Shown: positions 8,669-18,814, numbered from the stretch's first letter. The stretch is 64,000 nt of DNA from Fuerstiella sp. (GCA_029247265.1 JAQWLN010000081.1:1-64000), one strand, 5' to 3'. Program-made: numbers and translations. The notes: generated by a model not told the origin, from the letters alone.

Positions 8669-10012
8669 TCACCCCTGGGGCTTGACGATCTCGGTAAGTT
8701 CACCGGTGCTGTCGACGAACTGGTCGACCGGTGTGTCGAGTCGGTTCAGCATTGTGACAAACAGGTTGGACAGTGGCACATTTTCGGTCATCGGCAGATA
8801 CTGACCATGCTTTAGTCCGAGTTTGTCGCCACCCGCCACGAGCAAAGGGTAGTTTTCGTTCACGTGTGTGTGACTGTTGCTGCTGCCGTAGAAGATCATT
8901 GTGTGATCGAGCAGATTGCCATCGCCCTCCTGAGTCTCTTTCAGACGCTGCATGAAATACGCCAGTTGCTCAGTCAGAAAACGGTCCCATTGACCCAGGT
9001 TCTCTGCGCCGGCGTCGCCCTTGCGGGCTCCATGTGCCAGAGCATGCATCTTGTTGGCAAATCCCAGCAATTGAGGAAACTTGCCGGCAATCGAAGTGGC
9101 TCCGTTCATGTTGCCGAGCTGGTACGTCGCAACTCGAGTGGAATCCGTCTGAAATGCCAGAAAGATCAGGTCGTACATGGTCCTGATCAGTTCCCCAGGT
9201 GTTGTGTCGTCGGCATCCAGATGCAGGTCACTGGCGGCGACCTGTGGTTTGGGAACGTGCAACCAGCGTTCTGACTGTTCCACTCTCTTTTCAATTTGCC
9301 GCACCGACTCCAGATATTCGCTAAGCTTTTGCTGATCCAGTTTGCCGAGACGTCGATGAAGTGACCTGGAATGTTCAAGGATCAGGTCCAGCATGCTGGC
9401 AGAATTTTTCAGTTGTTGGGTTTTCCTGTTGAGGGATTCGGTGTCCGTGCCGAAAAAACGGTCAAAGATCATTCGTGGCTTGTTTGTGGCCGGAATCGGC
9501 TGTCCCGTACGGCTGAACGACAGCGTACTCGAACGCGTTGGTTCGCCGACCCCACCGTCTGTGGACATGACCAGTGACGCAAATCGAGTCGCGTCGTTCT
9601 GCTGCATCGCAATCAATTGATCGATCGACACCGAATTCTTCAGCTGGCCGCCTTTCAGCTCGGCAGCTGTCAGCCAGACGTCCGATGTGTCGTGCCCATT
9701 CATTTTCCGGCCGTTGGGATGCGACAGTCCACTGAAAACTGTAATTTCGTTCCGCAGCGGCTCCAGGGCGCGGTGACCTTCTCCGAACTGAAAGTCTGTT
9801 CCGCTGCCTTTTGGAAACCAATTCCATCTGGCGGCATCGGAATCTTCGTCTCGCAGCACAATGCCGTACGGGAAGTACACGGCACAGAATCTTTTCGGGC
9901 GGGACGTACCGGAAACGCTACCTGCCATGCACTCGAAGAACGGAAGCCCGATGGCTACGCCGCAGCCCTTCAGCATCGTTCGGCGCTGCATGTGCCATGA
10001 TCTTTCAGACAC
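8669..10012 (-). CDS. DUF1552 domain protein with Tat-like signal
   Basis: 447 aa. The N-terminus has a twin-arginine signal (MQRRTMLKGCGVAIGLPFFE). The remainder fits DUF1552, a planctomycete family related to sulfatase/DUF1501 proteins: KRFCAVYFPYGI, NEITVFSGLSHPNG, HDTSDVWLTA and IFYGSSNSHTHVNENYPLLVAGG. Start GTG 10012 has AAGGA six bases upstream. It follows the DUF1592 gene by 71 bases on the same strand, the usual partner order in planctomycetes, so both are probably co-transcribed and their products may act together outside the cytoplasm. The substrate is unknown. Confidence 0.92.
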   Translation of the reverse strand: MSERSWHMQRRTMLKGCGVAIGLPFFECMAGSVSGTSRPKRFCAVYFPYGIVLRDEDSDAARWNWFPKGSGTDFQFGEGHRALEPLRNEITVFSGLSHPNGRKMNGHDTSDVWLTAAELKGGQLKNSVSIDQLIAMQQNDATRFASLVMSTDGGVGEPTRSSTLSFSRTGQPIPATNKPRMIFDRFFGTDTESLNRKTQQLKNSASMLDLILEHSRSLHRRLGKLDQQKLSEYLESVRQIEKRVEQSERWLHVPKPQVAASDLHLDADDTTPGELIRTMYDLIFLAFQTDSTRVATYQLGNMNGATSIAGKFPQLLGFANKMHALAHGARKGDAGAENLGQWDRFLTEQLAYFMQRLKETQEGDGNLLDHTMIFYGSSNSHTHVNENYPLLVAGGDKLGLKHGQYLPMTENVPLSNLFVTMLNRLDTPVDQFVDSTGELTEIVKPQG

Positions 10013-10083
10013 GGGTTATCCTTTTCGAGTGGCTCTTGATTTCCGGTGCCAGATTTCGGGACGGCTCCGCACCGTGCATCAGG

Positions 10084-12519
10084 TTAATGATTCCTGATTC
10101 TCACACCACGAAACAGTTCGCTGCATGCGATGTCGCGAATCAGCGTCCTGAGCTTGTATCCTGATGTCACAAATCGGAGCGTTAGATTATCAACTACGTT
10201 GTCGTCACTGAATTCCAGCGTGCGGCCGAGGGCATAGGTTAACAGCTTGACGACCAGGGTTCTCGCAAATTCCTGACTCTTGTAGGTAACCAGATAAGCT
10301 TTCAGGTCGGTCAGTCCGTTGATTTGATGGCCATCCGGCAACTGAGTGGTGGCGTCGACAGGATGTTCGACAAACGCTTTGTTCCTGTCAGAGCTTCGGC
10401 GGCGGATATGATCCCGCTTCAGACCAATCGCATTGAATCGTTCCAGAGCCACTCCCCACGGATCAATGCCGCGGTGGCAAGCTGCGCATGCCTCATTTTC
10501 CCGATGAAGTTCCAGTTGTTTTTTTAGCGGTAACGCTGTCAGTTCGGGTAGGTCCTGGTTCAGGTCGGGCACATCCGGTGGAGGTGGAGCCGGTGGGTCA
10601 TCCAGCAAACGCTCGCGAATCCAGACGGCTCGCTTAATCGGGTGTGAGTCCTCACCGGTGGAGTTAGCCAGCAGGACGGACCCGTGCGCCAGCAGGCCGC
10701 CGCGATCGTGTCTTGCTGGCAACATCACGCGTTCAAAGGTGGAGCCGTTTGGTCCGATAATGCCATAGTGGCGAGCCAGAGGCTCGTTGAGCATCATGAA
10801 GTCCGAGTCCAGGAACGCCAGGGCGCTTTCGTTGCTGCGCAGGATTTCACCAAAGAATGCATGCGTCTCCTGCCGAAACTGCGGCTTCAGAGCGTTGTCG
10901 AAGTCCGGGTAGAATTGGGGATTGACGGCTACTCGATCAATGCCCATCAGGTCCAGCCACTGATCGGCAAACTGTTCCACGAACGCACTCGAACGACGAT
11001 CGCCAAGCATCCGCCGGACTTCTCTGCTGAGTTGCTTTCTCTGGTTCAATTTACCGGACCTTGCCAGTTGAAAGAGTCGCTGGTCAGGCATCGTGCTCCA
11101 AAGAAAGTATGACAGTCGGTTTGCCAGTTCGAACTCGTTGAGGTGTTGTTCGCCATTGTTCGGTTCCGGGATGTAGAGGAAATCCGGAGAGACGAGAGCC
11201 ATCGCCATCACTTCCCGCATAGCCGCTTCGAAACTGTTCGCTGTCGGACGGACCACATCGAAGAAGTCAAGAAACTTCTGTACATCTCCATCATCAACGG
11301 ATCGACGAAACGCTCGCGGCAGAAATATTCGCAACGACTGCTCCGCCGCTGGACGCTCATCCTCTACCAAATCCGGCTGACGTGGAACGATATTTGTGTG
11401 ATGCAGCGGCGGCCACGTCGCAAAGACAGGGGCTTTGAAACTAATGGACTCAACGATGATTTTCGGGAAGCTCGGGTCTTCTTTCCAGACCGTCGTTTTC
11501 CGCTTTTTGCCGTTGGGAAGTTCTTCGATCACCTGTTCCGGCTGCGGAGCGGACTTCCCGTCAGAATAAACGTTTTCGATCCAGACCAGCATGCCGGGAT
11601 ATTTGCTCTGAGTTCGACTTTGGATCGGAAAGTTCTCAAACCTGCCACGAAACACAAATTCCTTTGCCGTAGCGTTAGAGACGTCAACCGTTCCAACGAC
11701 ACGAGCCGGACTGCTGACGTCAGCTCGAAAGCCCAGCTTGATCTGCATGACAGGCCAGGCAGCGGCGTCAGGGATCTCTGCTCGTGCGTTCACCTGCAGA
11801 ACAAAATCGCCTTCGTCAGGAAACTCGGGGATTCGAGCTACGAACTGCCCGGAGCGTCCGAGACGATTGGTCCAGTTGCCCTTTCCTTTGTCCGCCGCAG
11901 ATTCGTCCGCAGCGTGTTCAAACACGGGCGGGGCCTGCCCTTCGACAATGGCGCGCTGCAGACCATCGCGTGCTGCCTTCAGATAGTACTCCAGTTGTAA
12001 CGCCGACATTCGCAGTGTGGCGCCGTTATTCTGAAACCCGTCCTCACTGAGCGAATCAGGCGGCAGGTTTTTCGCGTAGTCGAGTTCCAGGCCCAGCAGA
12101 TCACTCATCGTGTTCTGATACTCGAAGCGGTTCAGCCGCCGCATGACGACATGGCCGTTCGTCGATCTGCGGGATTCTGAGAGTCGATGGAGTTCTCCCG
12201 AAATCCATCCGGTGAGGGCTTCGCGTTCCGCAGAAGTCAGCCGTACTGCATCATCCGGTGGCATTTCCCCCTTGTTGATGGCGTTTAACGCATCGTGCCA
12301 GGTGTCGGTGCCCAGAGAGTTCTCGACCAGATTCGTCGAGATGTTGTCCAGACGCACTTCAGCATTCTGTTTGTTTGGTCCGTGGCAACGAAAACACTTC
12401 GCCTGCAGAATCGGGCGTATCTGAGTGTTGAATGTGTCGCCAGCGTGACCAGTCGGTACTAGCGACAGTACAACAATGGGGAACAGAACAAGACGGCACG
12501 AATGTGTCATTTCCGGCAT
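10084..12519 (-). CDS. DUF1592/PSCyt planctomycete c-type haem protein
   Basis: 811 aa exported protein. After a signal peptide (LVLFPIVVLSLVPTGHAG) comes a cytochrome-c-like PSCyt1 motif, CFRCHG, with its haem-binding CXXCH. Then follow DUF1587 (RRLNRFEYQNTMSDLLGL), DUF1592 (ELANRLSYFLWSTMPDQ), DUF1588 (RGGLLAHGSVLL) and DUF1585 (PDGHQINGLTDLK). A second CXXCH (CAACHRG) lies near the C-terminus. This domain order is characteristic of Planctomycetota and Verrucomicrobiota. It is probably the upstream gene of an operon with DUF1552. Electron-transfer or polymer-degrading roles have been suggested for the family but are not shown here. Confidence 0.93.
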   Translation of the reverse strand: MPEMTHSCRLVLFPIVVLSLVPTGHAGDTFNTQIRPILQAKCFRCHGPNKQNAEVRLDNISTNLVENSLGTDTWHDALNAINKGEMPPDDAVRLTSAEREALTGWISGELHRLSESRRSTNGHVVMRRLNRFEYQNTMSDLLGLELDYAKNLPPDSLSEDGFQNNGATLRMSALQLEYYLKAARDGLQRAIVEGQAPPVFEHAADESAADKGKGNWTNRLGRSGQFVARIPEFPDEGDFVLQVNARAEIPDAAAWPVMQIKLGFRADVSSPARVVGTVDVSNATAKEFVFRGRFENFPIQSRTQSKYPGMLVWIENVYSDGKSAPQPEQVIEELPNGKKRKTTVWKEDPSFPKIIVESISFKAPVFATWPPLHHTNIVPRQPDLVEDERPAAEQSLRIFLPRAFRRSVDDGDVQKFLDFFDVVRPTANSFEAAMREVMAMALVSPDFLYIPEPNNGEQHLNEFELANRLSYFLWSTMPDQRLFQLARSGKLNQRKQLSREVRRMLGDRRSSAFVEQFADQWLDLMGIDRVAVNPQFYPDFDNALKPQFRQETHAFFGEILRSNESALAFLDSDFMMLNEPLARHYGIIGPNGSTFERVMLPARHDRGGLLAHGSVLLANSTGEDSHPIKRAVWIRERLLDDPPAPPPPDVPDLNQDLPELTALPLKKQLELHRENEACAACHRGIDPWGVALERFNAIGLKRDHIRRRSSDRNKAFVEHPVDATTQLPDGHQINGLTDLKAYLVTYKSQEFARTLVVKLLTYALGRTLEFSDDNVVDNLTLRFVTSGYKLRTLIRDIACSELFRGVRIRNH

Positions 12520-12555
12520 CTCTGGGACGCATGCATAAGAACCGTCCTTGCCTGG

Positions 12556-13812
12556 TCAGCGAATCTGTCCGGAACCGTGGACAACGTACTTGTAGCTCAT
12601 GATTTCGCGAAGTCCGCAGGGGCCGCGAGCATGGAAGCGGTCCGTGCTGATGCCGATTTCTGCCCCCAGCCCGAACACTCCCCCGTCGTTAAAACGCGTG
12701 CTGGCGTTGATCATCACCGCAGCCGAATCGACGTGGTTCTGAAAATATTCGGCGGCCACAAGACTTTCAGTGACAATCGATTCCGTATGAGCTGAACCAA
12801 ACTTCCAAATATGAGTTGCAGCCTCTTCGACAGAATCAACGATGCGCACAGAGAGAATCAGGTCCAGATATTCCGTCGCGTAATCCTCGTCTGTTGCGGC
12901 AGCTGCGCCTGCGATCCGGCCCGCACTTGTTGCACAGCATCGCAGTGCGACCCCGTGAGCCTGCAACTCGGCCGCCAGCGCTGGCCAGAACCGTTCCGCG
13001 GCATCCCTGTGAATCAGTAGAGTTTCAGCTGCATTGCAGACCCCCGGTCGGTGGCATTTGCTGTTGATGACGATATCGGTCGCCATTTGTTGATCGGCGG
13101 AGCCGTCAATATAGACGTGACAGATGCCGTCGAAGTGTTTGATGACAGGCATCGTCGCTTCTCTGGCGACGCGTTCAATCAGTGATCGGCCCCCTCGCGG
13201 AATCGTCACGTCGATCAGGTCCCCCTTGCTCAGAAATTCACCGACGGCCGCACGATCGGTTGTTTCAACCAGTTGTACAGCGTTCGGCGGTAGTCCTTCA
13301 GCTGCCAGAGTTTCTCGTAGAATCGCGTACAACGCAGTATTGCTGTGAAACGCTTCACTGCCGCCTCGCAGAATTACGGAGTTGCCGCTCTTTACACACA
13401 ACGCTGCAGCATCGACGGTTACGTTTGGACGGGATTCGTATATGAAGAAGACCACGCCGAGCGGCACTCGCACTTTTGTTACCAACAGGCCGTTCGGGCG
13501 TTTGCTGCTGTCCATGATTTCACCGACCGGATCAGGCAGCTGACCGATCTCAGTGACCGCGTCAGCGACTCCCTGCAGGCGTTCAGGCGAAAGTCGCAGG
13601 CGATCGAGCATGGCACTGCTCAGCCCCTTTTCTTCCCCAGCTGCCAGGTCTCTGGCATTCGCAGCAATGATTTCGTCAGCGCGAGCAACAAGGCTGTCTG
13701 CGCAGCGGTTCAGCCAGCGGAGTTTTTGTTCTCCGTTGACAGTGGTTAGATCCGCCGACGCCTGGCGGGCGTTCCGGGCGATGGTATCAACGTAGGAAGT
13801 CAGGTCGTTCAT
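12556..13812 (-). CDS. proA: Gamma-glutamyl phosphate reductase (ProA)
   Basis: 418 aa. It reduces gamma-glutamyl phosphate to glutamate semialdehyde with NADPH, the second step of proline synthesis. It is a full-length aldehyde-dehydrogenase-superfamily protein with the ProA signatures [41 protein letters not shown] and the catalytic Cys region [19 protein letters not shown] 13812 (MNDLTSYV) is chosen over the 17-codon extension. The proB kinase gene is not in the window. The DUF1592 gene starts 36 bases downstream on the same strand. Confidence 0.95.
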   Translation of the reverse strand: MNDLTSYVDTIARNARQASADLTTVNGEQKLRWLNRCADSLVARADEIIAANARDLAAGEEKGLSSAMLDRLRLSPERLQGVADAVTEIGQLPDPVGEIMDSSKRPNGLLVTKVRVPLGVVFFIYESRPNVTVDAAALCVKSGNSVILRGGSEAFHSNTALYAILRETLAAEGLPPNAVQLVETTDRAAVGEFLSKGDLIDVTIPRGGRSLIERVAREATMPVIKHFDGICHVYIDGSADQQMATDIVINSKCHRPGVCNAAETLLIHRDAAERFWPALAAELQAHGVALRCCATSAGRIAGAAAATDEDYATEYLDLILSVRIVDSVEEAATHIWKFGSAHTESIVTESLVAAEYFQNHVDSAAVMINASTRFNDGGVFGLGAEIGISTDRFHARGPCGLREIMSYKYVVHGSGQIR

Positions 13813-14022
13813 GGTCGGTCGGGCAAATGATGGCGTGGAATTACAGGCGACATCATACCACACGAAATCGAGTGGGTCTCACTCGACCGCTATACTCTGA
13901 CACAATCGCGGCAAACAGAACTGTTTCTTTCTGTCGACTTTGGCGTATGACGCGTCATCTTTGCAGCGACCAGTGGCCGCAAGTCGGGCGGTTTCTCCAG
14001 GCGTGCCACGCTCCGTCTGGTG

Positions 14023-14547
14023 TCAGAAATTCCAGTTGGTGTAAACGGCCGACCGAAAACTCTCCCATTCGCTGCGGTGTTTGCGGCCGTCCGGGCGCGC
14101 CATGATTTCGCAGACCCAGGTGTCCATGCGGCGAAGTCGTTCTGCCAGGACGTCTGCGATATTTGACGTGATTTGCAGTGCGATATCGGGGTGCTGCTGA
14201 GAAAGCCCCAGAAAATCATCACGGCAGTAACAGCACGCTGTTACATCAGTGAGCGCTCGAATTGACGCGGAATGAGGAGCCGTTCGTACGAATGACATTT
14301 CGCCAAAGACATCTCCTTCCTTCAGAATCGCCAACGGATGTTCCGGACCGGATTCTGCGGACCGGCTCACGATACATTCTCCGGAAAGAATGATCCACAG
14401 AGCCTGAATGGACTCTCCCTCTTTGAGGATTGCCTGATTCGCTGCGAATTCAGAAATTTGCAGAGCACCACAGATATGAGAAGCGTCTTCGTCAGTCAAC
14501 CCGTGGAAGAGCTGCAGGGATCGAAGTTCCCGGTCGAGCATGTTCAT
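14023..14547 (-). CDS. Cyclic-nucleotide-binding (Crp-type) domain protein
   Basis: 174 aa, essentially a single cNMP-binding beta-barrel domain (residues about 10-125): LQLFHGLTDEDA, ILKEGESIQALWIILSGE, PLAILKEGDVFGEMSFV and HSASIRALTD. The phosphate-binding cassette is represented by GEMSFVRTAPHSA. The C-terminal 50 residues show no helix-turn-helix, so it is a ligand-sensing protein rather than a classical Crp transcription factor. The reading frame is open upstream across the end of gdhA, but ATG 14547 lies 14 bases after the gdhA stop, which argues for translation from there and for co-transcription with gdhA. Confidence 0.85.
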   Translation of the reverse strand: MNMLDRELRSLQLFHGLTDEDASHICGALQISEFAANQAILKEGESIQALWIILSGECIVSRSAESGPEHPLAILKEGDVFGEMSFVRTAPHSASIRALTDVTACCYCRDDFLGLSQQHPDIALQITSNIADVLAERLRRMDTWVCEIMARPDGRKHRSEWESFRSAVYTNWNF

Positions 14548-14561
14548 GTTTTGTCTCAGAT

Positions 14562-15791
14562 TCAGATTCCGGCCAGAACGGTGGCCCGGCCAACTCGACC
14601 GATGCCCATCAGATACCCGGCTGAACGCAGCGGGATGTGTTTCTCCGTGGCAATCGCCCACATTTTTTCGAAACTGACGATTAGTGTTTTCGCCAGCTCT
14701 GCTCGCGTTCGTTCCAGATCCCACCGGAAGTATTGCTGATTCTGTACCCATTCAAAGTAACTGACGGTGACACCACCGGCGTTCGCAAGAATGTCGGGCA
14801 GCACAACAATATCACGTTGGTGCAGAATGGTGTCAGCGTCCGGCAACACCGGTCCGTTTGCCGCTTCAACCACGTAGCGGGCACGGACATCGGCCGCATT
14901 TTCCTTTGTCAGAACTCCGCCGAGGGCTGCAGGAATCAGGACATCGACGTCCAGTGTCAGGAGTTCCTCGTTGGATATCTGCTGTTCCGCATCGAAGCCG
15001 TCGAGAGAGCCGTTCCGGGAAACATGCTGCAGAGCGGCGGGAATATTGATGCCGGCAGAATCGAACCGGGCACCACTGATGTCAGATATCGCGACAACAC
15101 GAGCGCCGTGATCGTGTAGATACGCAGCGGCGAAGGACCCTACGTTACCGAATCCCTGAATCGCGATGGTGGTGTCGGTGAGCGGCCGGTCGAATTTTTG
15201 CAGCATCGCTTCAGTCAACAGGCCGACGCCTCGCCCTGTTGCTTCTTCTCGACCGTCCGCACCGTGCAGTTCCAGTGGCTTGCCGGTGACACACGCCGGG
15301 TTGAACCCGTGGTATTTTTCGTACTGATTAACGATCCACGCCATCACCTGAGCGTTGGTGCCCATATCGGGCGCTGGTATATCCTTGTCAGGGCCGATGA
15401 CATCCTGCAATTCGTCTACGAATTTTCGGGTCATGAGCTCCAGTTCGGCATCACTGAGCGATTTGGGAGAGACAGAAATTCCCCCCTTGGCTCCGCCGTA
15501 TGGAATGTCGACAACGGCTGTCTTCCAGGTCATCAGCGAGGCCAGCGCCAGAACTTCATCTGCATCAACGTCATGGTGAAACCGCAGCCCGCCCTTCATG
15601 GGACCTCGAGCACTGTTGTGTTGAATGCGGTACCCCACGAACGTGGCAATTTCACCATTGTCCATCTTCATCGCGACCTGGACTTTGACTTCGCGTTCCG
15701 GCGTCAGCAACAGCTTCTTCATATTCGGCGACAGGTCCATCACCGACGCTGCATTTGCGAAGTAGTGGCAGGCAGATTCGTATGCGTTCAT
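14562..15791 (-). CDS. gdhA: Glutamate dehydrogenase (Glu/Leu/Phe/Val family)
   Basis: 409 aa. Interconverts glutamate with 2-oxoglutarate and ammonia. Hallmarks: GGLRFH, the catalytic lysine region [23 protein letters not shown], the dinucleotide fold [12 protein letters not shown] and [19 protein letters not shown]. Length is typical of the about 410-aa hexameric class. Its ATG overlaps the stop of the SGNH hydrolase gene by four bases (ATGA), showing translational coupling, and the cyclic-nucleotide-binding gene follows after 14 bases. Cofactor preference cannot be read with confidence. Confidence 0.94.
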   Translation of the reverse strand: MNAYESACHYFANAASVMDLSPNMKKLLLTPEREVKVQVAMKMDNGEIATFVGYRIQHNSARGPMKGGLRFHHDVDADEVLALASLMTWKTAVVDIPYGGAKGGISVSPKSLSDAELELMTRKFVDELQDVIGPDKDIPAPDMGTNAQVMAWIVNQYEKYHGFNPACVTGKPLELHGADGREEATGRGVGLLTEAMLQKFDRPLTDTTIAIQGFGNVGSFAAAYLHDHGARVVAISDISGARFDSAGINIPAALQHVSRNGSLDGFDAEQQISNEELLTLDVDVLIPAALGGVLTKENAADVRARYVVEAANGPVLPDADTILHQRDIVVLPDILANAGGVTVSYFEWVQNQQYFRWDLERTRAELAKTLIVSFEKMWAIATEKHIPLRSAGYLMGIGRVGRATVLAGI

Positions 15792-16981
15792 AATTTATCT
15801 GTTGTTGGTGCCAATGCTGCTGTTGCCTGAAGCATCGTCCGGGCAATATCCGGAGATTTGAACAGGGTGGCAGCGATTTCGCGAGCGTAAAGAGCGGTAC
15901 CGAATTCGGACAGATGCGGCGCATCGGACCGATAGAGCTTTGACGAGGCTTTGACGCTGCGAAACGCCGCGGTCGCATCGCAGAACGAAATGGACAGATT
16001 ACGGCACAACGCGCTGAGCACCAGTTGAGGCACATCCCCGGAAACCGGCCAGCTTTCGCTCAGTCGAATCTGTCGAGACAACTGAGGGAAGTCGTCGGAC
16101 GAAGCGACCTGCCATGGTACCGGAGATGTCGCGATCACAAGCTGTGTGTCATGTTGCCTTGCCAGATCTGCGAGTTGAGTCACTGGCGCCATGGCGTGCT
16201 GCACCTGCAGTCGCAGATCCAGAGCTGATTTCGTGGTCCATTCATATTGCCGGCAGGTGGATGTGTGCGCGCTGCCTTCTGTCTTTCCGGCATTCAGGAT
16301 CTTTGTCCTTAACGCACGCCAGACCGCGGATTTCGTCAGAAGATTCGGGAAAATTGTCTGACTGTTCCGTCGGTCGTGGAGCCACGGATGGACGCAGGTC
16401 AGCCGACCGTCTGTTTCCTTCAGGTGCCTGCGATGGACAACATCGTCTGCGACGTCTGTCATATCGAAGTGCAGGACAATCAAGTCCGGTTCCAGTCTGA
16501 AGAGTTCGTTTCGATACTGAAGCAAGGAAAGCAGCGGGCTGTAGCCTGGCACTCCTGCATTCAATACTTCAGCGTTTCGAACTGTCCTGTCCGTAATAAA
16601 CCCCTGCAGTCTGGAAGCCAGCGTATGTCTTTCCGGCAGTCCCGGGCCCAGGACGGTTTCGTCGCCCAAAATCAGAACTCGATAGAGTCCTGCAGGCTTC
16701 GGCGTCGCCGGTTCCTGTCCGCGCAGGCCGAGACTGTTTGTGGAGAAGTTGGCGGCCCCTGCGGAAAACGCAGAACTGCTCAACCTCAGCAGCTCATGGT
16801 GAACAGTACTGGACCGTACCAAAACAGGTTGCAGTTCAGCTGCCGCCTGCGGAGAGACGGTGCGGGCTGTGGGCACACCAGTGCTGGTCTGCAGCCAGAC
16901 CTCAAGGGCTATAAGCAACAGCGCTAACAGCGCGGCTGCTGTAAACAGTTGCCTGAGGTTGCTGGCGACGACGCGAAACAT
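15788..16981 (-). CDS. Membrane-anchored SGNH/GDSL-like hydrolase
   Basis: 397 aa with an N-terminal membrane span ([19 protein letters not shown]). The SGNH features are partly canonical: [13 protein letters not shown] is in the place of the GDS nucleophile block but has Glu rather than Ser, [10 protein letters not shown] matches block [13 protein letters not shown] is in the place of the GxND block, and DAPHLSEFG carries the DxxH pair. The missing Ser means esterase activity is doubtful. Family members often act in cell-surface polysaccharide acylation. It is the first gene of the gdhA transcription unit by its four-base overlap, although no functional link is evident. Confidence 0.72.
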   Translation of the reverse strand: MFRVVASNLRQLFTAAALLALLLIALEVWLQTSTGVPTARTVSPQAAAELQPVLVRSSTVHHELLRLSSSAFSAGAANFSTNSLGLRGQEPATPKPAGLYRVLILGDETVLGPGLPERHTLASRLQGFITDRTVRNAEVLNAGVPGYSPLLSLLQYRNELFRLEPDLIVLHFDMTDVADDVVHRRHLKETDGRLTCVHPWLHDRRNSQTIFPNLLTKSAVWRALRTKILNAGKTEGSAHTSTCRQYEWTTKSALDLRLQVQHAMAPVTQLADLARQHDTQLVIATSPVPWQVASSDDFPQLSRQIRLSESWPVSGDVPQLVLSALCRNLSISFCDATAAFRSVKASSKLYRSDAPHLSEFGTALYAREIAATLFKSPDIARTMLQATAALAPTTDKL

Positions 16982-17314
16982 TTTTGGTGCAAACCGAGGT
17001 GTGGTACCCGACTGATATCACCGCCCGTCGCTTCTGGCCGTAGTCGACCAGCGTTGTGAGCAATGAATCAGGCAGTTTACGCCTCGCACAATTCTGCAGC
17101 AAGACGAGCCACTGGATCCGTTCTCGTCGGAATGAACACACGCGAGGAGTGCCCCGCAGCGTACCCACTGGGAATGCGCGTGCACACTGACGCAGGTCTT
17201 CCAAGATCTAGCGTACAACACACTGAGGCGTACGTTCAGAGGACCAAATGCAGGAAGGGCGAGTCTCCATTGGAAGACTCGCCCTTTTTTGTCCTGACGA
17301 CTGCGAAACGATGC
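16982..17314. other. Intergenic region with a strong hairpin
   Basis: This 333-base gap holds the 5' region of the SGNH hydrolase gene and the 3' region of the sigma-54-type regulator gene, both on the minus strand. It contains the hairpin described at 17255-17290. Short ORFs on both strands overlap that hairpin and have no domain or ribosome-binding-site support, so I call no gene. Confidence 0.5.
17255..17290 (+). terminator. Intrinsic-terminator-like hairpin
   Basis: A perfect 12-bp stem (AAGGGCGAGTCT with AGACTCGCCCTT) encloses an 8-base loop and is followed on the plus strand by a run of six T. It lies 25 bases downstream of the stop of the minus-strand regulator gene, where it would also form an RNA hairpin, but in that direction it is followed only by TTCC. 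The T-run orientation favours ending plus-strand transcription, for which no gene is recognised. Confidence 0.75.
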
Positions 17315-18814
17315 CTAAGCGGCCTGTCGCTCCGGCGCGTGAATCTTCAGGTTTGAACCTGGACCACCACGAGGTGGGTAGCCGTATTCTCTGAGTTTTC
17401 CGGACAGCGTTCTGAGTCCGATCTTCAGGATCTGTGCCGTCCGTTCGCGATTTCCGTTACAGCGGGCAAATGTCGATTCAATCAATTTGCGTTCCATTTC
17501 CCGCAGGGTCATCCCCACTCCATCGACGCTGATGTCTTCGACAGCTTCATTCTGCAACCAAGGTCGCAGCGAGTCTGCAGTGATGACACCACCAACATCT
17601 GTTGTGCAGGAACGTTCGACGATGTTCTGCAGTTCGCGAACATTGCCGGGCCACGAATGACCTTCCAGAAGCTGCAGAGCATCCGTACTTATACTTCGAG
17701 GTGGACGGCCTTCTTTGAGAGAAATCTCTCCAATGAAATGCTCCACCAGCAGTGGGATGTCGTTGTGTCGAACCCGCAACGGAGGAGACTGCAGCGTAAT
17801 TCCGCTCAGGTGCTGCAGCAGGTCGTCGCGAAAACGTCCTTCCATGGCCAGACGATTCAAGTCTGAATGCGTGGCAGCAATGAAGCGGATGTTCGGAGAA
17901 TCCACCGTCCCGTTCAGAATCGACGTGGCCCGCTGTTCCAGCAGTTGAGCGAGTCTTTTCTGAAATGGCAAAGCGACCGTTTCCACGTTATCCAGCAAGA
18001 CGGATCCTCCGTCCGCCATATTCAGATAGCCGGGGAAACCGCCTTCTGATCCGTCGCCAAACAGTTGATGTTCCAGTGTTTCAACTGAGTGCAGACTGCA
18101 GTCGATGCGAAGGAACGGCTTTTCAGCGCGGCGGCTGCAGCGGTGAAGTCCTTCCGCAATCAGCGTTGTTCCGCTGCCCGATTCGCCGCGAACAAGAACC
18201 GTGCGGTCATCGTCTGCGGCGATGCGGATACTTTCCCGCAGGGCCTGCATGGCGGCGGTACTGCCGACCAGATCCATCAGGTTGCGATTCAGCAGCTGGC
18301 GTTTCAGGTTTTCGTTTTCTCGGATGAGCTCGCATTTTTGTATGGCTGTCAGCAGTGACGCACCAAATCGAGTCGCCGAAAACGGCCGTTCGATGATCTC
18401 GCATTCGAACGTGGGGACGGTTTCGCGACCCCATCGGGAATCTTCAGAAACGATACACAGGATCTGTGCAGATCGTGAATGATTGCGAATGGCCGCGTTG
18501 ACTTCCTGCAGTCGGGAAACATTATCGGCATCGTCGATGATGCAGATTTGAAACTCCTGACGGCTGAGATGAAACAACATCGCGTCCGGACTGTCTGTTT
18601 CGCAGACAGACATGCCTCGTTTCCGCACGTCGTCAGCGAGCAGCTGACGAGCCCCCGGACGCGGTGAGAACACCAACACCGATTGTGGAGCCGGAGCGGA
18701 ATCCGTTGGAGTTTCTGGAGTGCTATCAGCCGAACCTTGCACGGTAGGCGGTGAGCTACCGGGGAACTGAAGGATTTGCGGCTCATGATGAGCGCCGGAT
18801 GCGTACTCGTTCAT
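17315..18814 (-). CDS. Degenerate sigma-54-type response regulator (AAA+ and Fis HTH)
   Basis: 499 aa with the NtrC domain order. The receiver-like domain (about 45-155) begins VLVFSPRPG, without the usual acidic pair. The AAA+ domain (about 175-405) has Walker A GESGSGTTL instead of GESGTGKE, so the ATP-binding Lys is gone. Walker B is LLDNVE instead of LDEI, and the sigma-54-contact loop GAFTGA is replaced by GGFPGY. The C-terminal Fis-type helix-turn-helix looks intact (NRERTAQILKIGLRTLSGKLREYGY), and GHSWPGNVRELQN is conserved. The protein should still bind DNA but is unlikely to hydrolyse ATP or open sigma-54 promoters. It could act as a repressor or heteromer partner; that is inference. 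Confidence 0.88.
   Translation of the reverse strand: MNEYASGAHHEPQILQFPGSSPPTVQGSADSTPETPTDSAPAPQSVLVFSPRPGARQLLADDVRKRGMSVCETDSPDAMLFHLSRQEFQICIIDDADNVSRLQEVNAAIRNHSRSAQILCIVSEDSRWGRETVPTFECEIIERPFSATRFGASLLTAIQKCELIRENENLKRQLLNRNLMDLVGSTAAMQALRESIRIAADDDRTVLVRGESGSGTTLIAEGLHRCSRRAEKPFLRIDCSLHSVETLEHQLFGDGSEGGFPGYLNMADGGSVLLDNVETVALPFQKRLAQLLEQRATSILNGTVDSPNIRFIAATHSDLNRLAMEGRFRDDLLQHLSGITLQSPPLRVRHNDIPLLVEHFIGEISLKEGRPPRSISTDALQLLEGHSWPGNVRELQNIVERSCTTDVGGVITADSLRPWLQNEAVEDISVDGVGMTLREMERKLIESTFARCNGNRERTAQILKIGLRTLSGKLREYGYPPRGGPGSNLKIHAPERQAA

Noticed and set aside
11143-12000. 285-codon plus-strand ORF opposite the DUF1592 gene
   Set aside because: It runs antisense through conserved PSCyt/DUF1592 coding sequence and shows no domain.
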